A stretch of 64,000 nucleotides of DNA from Actinocatenispora thailandica. GTDB taxonomy: Bacteria; Actinomycetota; Actinomycetes; Mycobacteriales; Micromonosporaceae. Shown here one piece after another: positions 58,293 to 64,000 of the stretch. Numbering within the stretch: position 1 is the stretch's first letter; every line of letters starts with the position of its first letter. Made by a program: the position numbers and the translations under genes. The stretch covers positions 1-64,000 of the forward strand of contig NZ_AP023355.1 of NCBI RefSeq assembly GCF_016865425.1, given 5' to 3'. The notes below the pieces were generated by a model. It saw nothing but the letters and a program-made list of their open reading frames with translations. It was not told the DNA's origin and made no database searches.

Positions 58293-59876
58293 TCAGCCGC
58301 GCTGGATCGCGCGCAGGTCGAGGCGTCGCAGTACGTGGTCGGCGGCCTCCGGGTCGGCGCCCTGCTGCCGGGCCTCCAGCACCGACCGGCGGGCGGCGGA
58401 CAGCAGTTCGGCCTCCAACCCGATCAGCTCGTGCCGCATCGCGAGCCGCCGGGCCAGCTCGGGATCGTCGTCCCGGTCCTCGCCGGCCCGCATCCGGTTC
58501 AGCACCGCCTGGTACCAGGACTGCAGCCGGTCGTACAGCTCCGGCGGGACGTCGCCGGAGTCGGTCAGCTCCTGCAACCGGCGCAGCGCCGCCTTCGCCG
58601 CGGCGCCGACGATCTGCCGCTGCGCCCGGCGCTGCTTCTCGCTGCTCGCCTGCACGCCCAGCACCCGGACCAGCGCCGGCAGCGTCAGCCCCTGCAGTAC
58701 CAGCGTCACCAGGATCACCGCGAACGCGATGAGCAGGATGTTCGCCCGCTGCGGGAAGTCCAGCGGCAGCGCCAGCGCGGTCGCGACGGTGACCACGCCG
58801 CGCATCCCGGACCAGGCCAGTACCGCGCTCTCCCGCCAGCTGCGCACGCCGCTCGGCTCGGCACCGGCGGAGGTGCGGATCCGTTCCCGGGTGCGGGACA
58901 GCAGACCGGCGAACAGCATCCAGCCGATCCGTACCCCGATCACCACGACGCAGACGATCCCGGCGTCGATGAGCGGATGGAGCAGGTGGTGCCGCAGCTG
59001 CGGCAACACCTCGGTCAGCTCCAGGCCGATCAGCCCGAACGCGAACCCGGTCACCAGCAGCTCGACCACCTCCCAGAACGACCGGCTCTGCAGCCGCCCC
59101 TCGGCGTCGTCCGGGTCGGCGGCGAAGTGCCCCAGGTAGAAGCCGGTGGCGAGCACCGCCAGCACGCCGGACGCCTCCAGCCGGTCGGCCGCCACGTACG
59201 AGACGAACGGGACCAGCAGCGACAGCCCGCTCTGCAGCGTCGCGGTCGGCAGCCAGCGCAGCAGGTACCGGCTGAGCACGCCGACGAGCAGCCCGATCAC
59301 GGTGGCCGCGACCGCCGAGAAGACGAACAGGCCGCCGACCCGCAGCGCCGAGAACGAGCCGGTGACCACGCCGGCCACCGCCACCTGGTACAGCGTCAGC
59401 GCGGTGACGTCGTTGAACAGCCCCTCGCCCTCGATCAGCGCGACCAGCCGGCGGGGCAGGTTGAGCCGGTTCGCGACCGAGGTGGCGGCGGCCGCGTCGG
59501 GTGCCGCGACGATCGCACCGAGCGCGATCGCACCGGCCAACGGCAGGCCGGGCATCAGCGCGGACGCCACCGCGGCGACCACGGCGGTACTGACGAACAC
59601 CAGGGCCACCGCGAGCAGCAGGATCGGCCGCGCGTTCGCCAGGAAGCTGCGCCACGAGCTGCGTTGGGTCGCCGCGTACAGCAGCGGGGGCAGCACCAGC
59701 GGCAGGATCAGGTCCGGTTCGAGCTTGAGCGCCGGTACGACCGAGTTCGGGATGACCGCGAGGATCAGGCCGAACACCGTGATCAGCACCGGGTACGGCA
59801 GCTTCAGCCGCTCCGCCAGCGGGGTGATCAGGATCGTCGCGATGGCCAGCAGGAACACCACGCCGAGCTGGCTCAT
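58293..59876 (-). CDS. Na+/H+ antiporter, CPA1 family
   Basis: 527 residues from ATG 59876. About twelve membrane segments fill residues 5-410; the ion site is suggested by GAIVAAPDAAAATSV, with the conserved Pro-Asp, and by IEGEGLFNDVTALTL. A cytoplasmic tail of about 120 residues, rich in Arg and Glu, may sense pH. The protein exchanges Na+ or K+ for H+ across the membrane. Single gene on the minus strand. Confidence 0.94.
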   Translation of the reverse strand: MSQLGVVFLLAIATILITPLAERLKLPYPVLITVFGLILAVIPNSVVPALKLEPDLILPLVLPPLLYAATQRSSWRSFLANARPILLLAVALVFVSTAVVAAVASALMPGLPLAGAIALGAIVAAPDAAAATSVANRLNLPRRLVALIEGEGLFNDVTALTLYQVAVAGVVTGSFSALRVGGLFVFSAVAATVIGLLVGVLSRYLLRWLPTATLQSGLSLLVPFVSYVAADRLEASGVLAVLATGFYLGHFAADPDDAEGRLQSRSFWEVVELLVTGFAFGLIGLELTEVLPQLRHHLLHPLIDAGIVCVVVIGVRIGWMLFAGLLSRTRERIRTSAGAEPSGVRSWRESAVLAWSGMRGVVTVATALALPLDFPQRANILLIAFAVILVTLVLQGLTLPALVRVLGVQASSEKQRRAQRQIVGAAAKAALRRLQELTDSGDVPPELYDRLQSWYQAVLNRMRAGEDRDDDPELARRLAMRHELIGLEAELLSAARRSVLEARQQGADPEAADHVLRRLDLRAIQRG

Positions 59877-60080
59877 CCGGCGCCCCCGGCCGCGCCCGCA
59901 CCGGCCACCCGGGCCCACCCACGCGCACCGGCCGGCCCCGTCGTACCGCCGACCGGCACCGCGTCCCCCGCCATGCCAGCGACCCTAACGGTTCGGGTCG
60001 GCCGGGCCGGGCGATCGCCGGGCGACCCGCCGTGGTTCCCCACTCGACGGGCCCGAGCGCCCGGCTGCCACCATGGTCGC

Positions 60081-60872
60081 GTGACGAGGCGCGCGCGGTG
60101 GCTGTGGGCGACGGTCGCGGTGTGGGCGGTGGTGCTGGTCGCGCTCGCGTTCGTGGCCGCCGGTCACCCCACCGTCAAACAGCAGCAGAGCCCGGCCGCG
60201 GCCCGCCCGTCGGTGCAGGCGGCGATGGCCGCGGTGCTGGCGGCTGCCGGGCCGGACACGGTGACCGCGGTCGGGCCGTACCGGCAGGTCGGGGTCTGCT
60301 CGCTGACCGCGGCCCGGCAGGGCGTCGAGTGGTCCCTGGTCGCCGACGTGTACGGGCCGACCGCGCGGCTGGCCGGCCTCGCCGGCCGGCTCCCGGCCCG
60401 CTTCCGGGCGAAGTCGGTGCTGTCGTTCACCGGCGGCGGCCGGATGACCGTCGGGCACCCGACGCCGTTCCTGAAACTGACGGTGCGCGCCGCCGAGAAC
60501 GACCCGGGCCACCTGATCGCCACCGTCGACACCGGCTGCCGGCCCACCACCGGCCGGCCGTACCCGGCGTTCCTGGCCGCCGCCGGAGCGGCCCGGCAGG
60601 GCGCCGCGACGCGGATCTTCGGGCTGTTCGACGCGACACCGGCGACGACGCGGCGGACCGGGCTGGACTGCGGTGCGACCACCGTCACCGCGACAGCGAC
60701 CGCGCCGTCGTCGGTCGGGCCGCTCGGCCGCACCCTGGACGGCCACCCGCAGCCGGGCCGGCTGGTCACGCACGACGACTCGCGGTACGTCTACCTCGAC
60801 CACGGGCGCGGCCTGGTGGTCACCGCGCACGGCGACCGGCTCACCGTCACGGCCACCACACCGTGCCGCTGA
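60081..60872 (+). CDS. Secreted or anchored protein, unknown function
   Basis: 263 residues from GTG 60081. A basic start and a hydrophobic segment (about 7-27) make a signal anchor; four cysteines (near 76, 154, 197 and 262) could form two disulfides. No domain is recognised. The gene stands alone between the antiporter and a small membrane protein gene, and is divergent from the antiporter. Confidence 0.75.
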   Translation: MTRRARWLWATVAVWAVVLVALAFVAAGHPTVKQQQSPAAARPSVQAAMAAVLAAAGPDTVTAVGPYRQVGVCSLTAARQGVEWSLVADVYGPTARLAGLAGRLPARFRAKSVLSFTGGGRMTVGHPTPFLKLTVRAAENDPGHLIATVDTGCRPTTGRPYPAFLAAAGAARQGAATRIFGLFDATPATTRRTGLDCGATTVTATATAPSSVGPLGRTLDGHPQPGRLVTHDDSRYVYLDHGRGLVVTAHGDRLTVTATTPCR

Positions 60873-60899
60873 CCGGCTCGCCCCGTAGACTCACGCACC

Positions 60900-60998
60900 G
60901 TGGTCGAGCTGGGATTCGTCAGCCTGTTGGTGGTGCTGTTCGGCGTGCTCGCCGGCACGTTCGGATATCTCGCGGTACGGATCGGGAGGGCGCGGTGA
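60900..60998 (+). CDS. 32-residue single-pass membrane protein
   Basis: A short gene from GTG 60900, too small for usual gene finders. It encodes VVELGFVSLLVVLFGVLAGT and ends YLAVRIGRAR, one membrane helix with a basic tail. Its TGA overlaps the GTG of the nitrobindin-like gene (GTGA), which strongly suggests it is translated. Function unknown; it may anchor or regulate its neighbour. Confidence 0.6.
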   Translation: MVELGFVSLLVVLFGVLAGTFGYLAVRIGRAR

Positions 60999-61648
60999 GC
61001 GAGGACAGCGGCGCGGAGCGGGCGGGCGGCGTGCCGCCGTCCGGCACGGAGCAGTCGGCCGAGAAGCCGGGGTTGCCGCCGGGTTTCCCGACCCAGACCG
61101 CGCCGCCCTACCCGTACGAGGAGACGCACGACCTGCGGGTCGGCCCGGACCTGCACCCCTCGCTGCTCGGCCTGCTGCCGTACGTCGGGGTGTGGCGCGG
61201 CTGGGGCAAGGGCGGCTACCCGACGATCGAGGACTTCGACTTCGCCCAGGAGATCCGGTTCAGCCACGACGGCCGGCCGTTCCTCTACTACGAGTCGCGG
61301 TCCTGGCTGGTGGATGCGGAGCGCAAACCGATCCGGCCGGCGGCACGTGAGGTCGGCTGGTGGCGCCCGCAGGTCGGCCCGAACGGCGCCCGGGACGGCG
61401 ACGAGATCGAGGTCGAGCTGGCCCATCCCACCGGCATCATGGAGCTCTACCTGGGCCGGATGACCGGCACCCAGGTCGAGGTCGGCACCGACGCGGTCCT
61501 GCGGTCCGGCAGCGCGAAGGACGTCTCCGCCGGCCACCGGCTGTACGGGATCGTCGAGGGCGCCCTGCTCTACGCGTACGACATGACCGCGATGGGCCAG
61601 GAGTCGAGCCCGCACCTGTCGGCCCGGCTGGAGCGCGTGGCGGGCTGA
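60995..61648 (+). CDS. Nitrobindin-like (FABP family) heme-binding protein
   Basis: 217 residues from GTG 60995. After a Pro/Ser-rich start of about 45 residues comes a ten-stranded barrel: GVWRGWG (65-71), FDFAQEIRFSHDGRPFLYY and, at the end, SSPHLSARLERV, where His207 should be the heme ligand. Nitrobindins bind ferric heme and handle nitric oxide or peroxynitrite. The gene's neighbours match Rv0813c. The long N-terminal tail is specific to this protein. Confidence 0.9.
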   Translation: MSEDSGAERAGGVPPSGTEQSAEKPGLPPGFPTQTAPPYPYEETHDLRVGPDLHPSLLGLLPYVGVWRGWGKGGYPTIEDFDFAQEIRFSHDGRPFLYYESRSWLVDAERKPIRPAAREVGWWRPQVGPNGARDGDEIEVELAHPTGIMELYLGRMTGTQVEVGTDAVLRSGSAKDVSAGHRLYGIVEGALLYAYDMTAMGQESSPHLSARLERVAG

Positions 61649-61688
61649 TCGAACCTCGCATCGCCGTCGAACCCGGAACCAGCGATGC

Positions 61689-62528
61689 CTAGGCGGGGAA
61701 CCCCAGCAGGTCGCGCAGGGTGTCGGTGTGGGCGGGGTCGGCGAGCTTGACGCCGTCGAGTTCGCGGACCGCGACGATGCCGCGGACGCTGGAGGTCAGC
61801 CACACTCCGGTGGCGCGCTCCAGCTCGTCCTGCCGGACCATCCGCTCGCCGGCGTGCCAGCCGAGCGCGTCGACGTGGTCGAGCAGCCAGCGCGCCGTGG
61901 TGCCGGAGAGGATGCCGGTCGCCTGCGGCACGGTGTAGAGCGTGCCGTGCTCCAGCCAGACCAGCGTCGAGGTCGGCGCCTCCAGCAGGTAGCCGTCCGC
62001 CGACACCCAGAGCACGTCGTCCAGCCCGGCCGCCGCGGCCCAACGCTGGCAGGCCATGTTCATCGCGTACGACAGGGTCTTCGCGCCGCCGAGCAGCCAC
62101 GGCGCGGCGGACCGGGCGTCGGCAGCCAGGCCGAGGTTCAGGGTGCCGAGCCGCAGCCCGGTGCGGCGCACGGCGCGGGTGCTGTCCGGCACCTCGGTCA
62201 GGGTGCCGAAGCAGGTGACGCCGCTGCCGTGCTCGGGGCCCCGGGTGCAGATGAGCTTCAGCGCACCCTCGGTGTCGGCGGGCCACTGCGCGCAGAGCAG
62301 GTCGGCGAGGCCGGCCAGCTCGGCGCGGGACGGCAGGTCGAGGTCGAGCCGGGCCGCCGAGCGCGCCATCCGATCCAGGTGTTCGTCGAACAGCCACGGG
62401 CGACCGGACCGCACGTGCGCGGTCTCGAACACTCCGTCACCACGCACCGCGCCGAGATCGTCGGCGCGGAGGATCGGCGTGGTCGCAGGTATGACTCCGC
62501 GGCCCAGGACCGCGACGACTCGTTCCAC
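61689..62528 (-). CDS. Class IV aminotransferase / aminodeoxychorismate lyase-like
   Basis: 279 residues with Lys150 (GGAKTLSYAMNM) as the PLP lysine and the class IV features FETAHVRSGRP and YLLEAPTSTLVW. Family members are branched-chain or D-amino-acid aminotransferases and 4-amino-4-deoxychorismate lyase (PabC), which makes p-aminobenzoate for folate. The position opposite the nitrobindin gene, as Rv0812 beside Rv0813c, favours the PabC-like assignment. It starts with GTG 62528. Confidence 0.88.
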   Translation of the reverse strand: MERVVAVLGRGVIPATTPILRADDLGAVRGDGVFETAHVRSGRPWLFDEHLDRMARSAARLDLDLPSRAELAGLADLLCAQWPADTEGALKLICTRGPEHGSGVTCFGTLTEVPDSTRAVRRTGLRLGTLNLGLAADARSAAPWLLGGAKTLSYAMNMACQRWAAAAGLDDVLWVSADGYLLEAPTSTLVWLEHGTLYTVPQATGILSGTTARWLLDHVDALGWHAGERMVRQDELERATGVWLTSSVRGIVAVRELDGVKLADPAHTDTLRDLLGFPA

Positions 62529-62760
62529 AGCTCGACCCTATCCGGTACGGGTAGCACTCTGCGCGATGGCACCCGCCGTTTTACCGGCCTCGGAGGCCCA
62601 AATGATCACCCTCCGTGGTTTCGGCCGGGCATGTGCGTCTCCTCGGGCCCAACGGTCCATTGCCGGCGGCGCTCGCCGGACGGTATCGACTGTCACGGAT
62701 CGATCTGCGTATCATCGGGCGCTTGCCGGATACCTTCCAGATACTCCCATGGAGGTGGCA
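62529..62760. other. Intergenic region before the GH43-like gene
   Basis: A 232-bp divergent gap, AT-richer than the genes around it. It should hold promoters for both; I see no clear boxes. A GGAGGTGG ribosome site precedes the ATG at 62761. Confidence 0.4.
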
Positions 62761-63833
62761 ATGAGTTTCACTGTCCGATCGATCCTGCGCCGTACGGCGA
62801 CCGTGGCGGTCACCGCGGTCGCCGTCGTGGCGCCATCGACGCTGACCGCCGCTCCCGCCGCCGCGGCCGACTACCGCACGCCGGTGGCGTCGTACAAGAT
62901 CGGCGACCCGGGTGTGCTGCACGCCGGCGGCAAGTGGGTCGTGCTGGCGACCGGATCCTGGAGTACGACCAACACCATCTCGACCGCGACCGAGGCAGCC
63001 GGGCCGTGGAGCCGGGTCGGGAACGCGTTGCTGACCCGGCGACCCGGCTGGGCGTCGAGCGGCGACCACAGCGTCTGGGCCCCGTCCGAGGTGCGCGTCG
63101 ACGGCAGCAGCGGCACCAGGTACGTCGTGTTCTACGCGGCGGTGCTCGCCGGACAGGCATCGAAGCGCTGCATCGGTACCGGCGTGTCGTCGAGCCCGAC
63201 CGGGCCCTTCGTGCCCCGGGACAAGCCGATCTCCTGCATCGCCGGTTACGGCGCGGCCGATCCCGAGCCCGGGACCGTCGCGGCCGACTCCACCATCGAC
63301 CCGACCGCCAGCTACGTCACCATCGACGGGCAGCGGCGGCTCTACCTCTTGTACAAGACCCAGCACGTCGCGTACGTCGACTCGAACGGTCAGAAGCACT
63401 ACTACTCGACGATCCGGATGGTACGGGTCAACATCGCCAGCTACGCCACCGAGGTACTCGGCGACAGCCACCAGCTGACCAAGCGCACCGACAACCCGAT
63501 CGAGGAGAACCCCGTCCTGGTCCAGCGGGGCGCCACGTTCACGTTGTTCACCTCGGTCGGCGGCTACACGACGTGCAACTACCACACCGAGTGGCGTCAG
63601 TCGACGCACATCTGGAGCTGGCCGGCGACGAGCCATCGGCTGTCGTTCCCGGCGAACACGAACACCTGCGCGACCGGCGACGCGCAGGTCGCCCCGGCTT
63701 GCCGGACAACTCCTGGCGAATCTTCTTTTCCGGCCGCTATCCGTACGCCTCGTCCAGCTTCAAGATGTACGTGGGCACCGTCACCTGGTCGAACGGAACG
63801 CCGGAGGTGTACTCGATCCTCGATCCGGCCTGA
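62761..63833 (+). pseudogene. GH43-like secreted glycoside hydrolase, frameshifted near the 3' end
   Basis: Starts at ATG 62761 with a good GGAGG site. The signal peptide (about 1-37, ending AAPAAAA) is followed by a five-bladed propeller-like domain with GDPGVLHAGGKW, WAPSEVRVDG, DPTASYVTIDG and EENPVLVQRGATF, which fit the catalytic Asp/Asp/Glu arrangement of family 43 (arabinan or xylan degradation). After CATGDAQV (about residue 310) the frame is lost at a run of four C (63692-63695). In the next frame the expected continuation GLPDNSWRIFFSGRYPY...YSILDPA follows and ends at 63833. One added C restores the full protein of about 357 residues. It may be a sequencing error or a real defect. 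Confidence 0.8.
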
Positions 63834-63868
63834 CCGTACCGCCGGGCCGCGTGCCTATCATCGATCAC

Positions 63869-64000
63869 ATGGCCGCTGACACCGCACCATCGCTCGCCGA
63901 CGTGCTGCGTGCCCGGGGCCTCCGGCTCACCGCCCAGCGGCAGCTCGTGCTGGAGGCCGTGCAGCGGCTCGGCCACGCCACCCCCGAGCAGGTGCACCAG
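63869..64000 (+). CDS. Fur-family metal regulator (partial)
   Basis: Only the first 44 codons, from ATG 63869, are inside the window. The start of the winged helix is clear: LADVLRARGLRLTAQRQLVLEAV and HATPEQVHQ. Fur-family proteins sense iron, zinc, manganese or peroxide; the type cannot be told without the metal-binding C-terminus. Confidence 0.88.
   Translation, partial: MAADTAPSLADVLRARGLRLTAQRQLVLEAVQRLGHATPEQVHQ

Noticed and set aside
1-64000. tRNA, rRNA, origin of replication or phage genes
   Set aside because: No cloverleaf, rRNA stretch, DnaA-box cluster or phage structural gene was recognised by eye; a tRNA in a gap cannot be fully excluded without a scan.

Overview
The window is chromosomal DNA of a very GC-rich actinomycete. 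Third codon positions are almost all G or C, GTG starts are common, and adjacent genes very often overlap as GTGA or ATGA. Two blocks of conserved gene order place it in the Actinobacteria. One is marP - NUDIX - tlpA-like - nth at 1-3082 (compare Rv3671c-Rv3674c of Mycobacterium tuberculosis). The other, at 49300-62528, is mshD, glnR, lmeA-like, thiX, rhodanese, DUF1416, nitrobindin-like and a class IV aminotransferase (compare Rv0819-Rv0812). The mycothiol gene mshD, GlnR, DUF5999 and a tgmABC peptide cluster fit. A relative of Micromonosporales is my best guess, but the sequence alone does not prove it.

Layout. 1-3.1 kb: envelope and repair operon on the minus strand. 3.3-9.0 kb: a Gfo/Idh/MocA oxidoreductase, then a Ugp-like ABC importer operon with a glycerophosphodiester phosphodiesterase. 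9-12.5 kb: two membrane-anchored unknowns and a divergent ECF sigma / zinc-finger anti-sigma pair. 12.6-16.6 kb: SWIM protein, SNF2 helicase and DUF5999. 17-20.8 kb: a GGDEF-EAL protein with a coding minisatellite, and an NlpC/P60 hydrolase under a c-di-AMP (ydaO) riboswitch. 21-30 kb: metabolic enzymes plus PadR-ABC and MarR modules with visible operators. 30-37 kb: oligopeptidase B-like protease and a Ser/Thr kinase coupled to an FHA-ABC exporter (PknF/Rv1747-like). 37.2-43.6 kb: the most unusual accessory region. 43.6-49.3 kb: a DrrAB-like exporter with a two-component system, and a SigE-family sigma factor with a membrane-anchored partner. 49.3-62.5 kb: nitrogen, mycothiol and sulfur genes, with a cysteine leader peptide and a MazEF-like module. 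62.7-64 kb: a frameshifted GH43-like secreted protein and the start of a Fur-family gene.

The accessory region 37.2-43.6 kb encodes a ribosomally made, post-translationally modified peptide system of the ATP-grasp (graspetide) type. It has a precursor (tgmA), an ATP-grasp ligase (tgmB) and a PCMT-like methyltransferase (tgmC), the gene set of the aspartimide-containing graspetide fuscimiditide. Three tiny, translationally coupled genes of unknown function precede them. A divergent XRE-type regulator, coupled to a SLOG-type gene, is split by a complete IS481-family element with a 6-bp CCTAGC target duplication. The insertion is in frame, and the transposase borrows its stop codon from the duplicated target.

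The window is also rich in tandem duplications: 27-bp and 18-bp repeats inside coding sequence, a perfect 80-bp duplication upstream of DUF1416, and intergenic 37-bp, 51-bp and 19/13-bp repeats, some of which copy the 3' end of the neighbouring gene.
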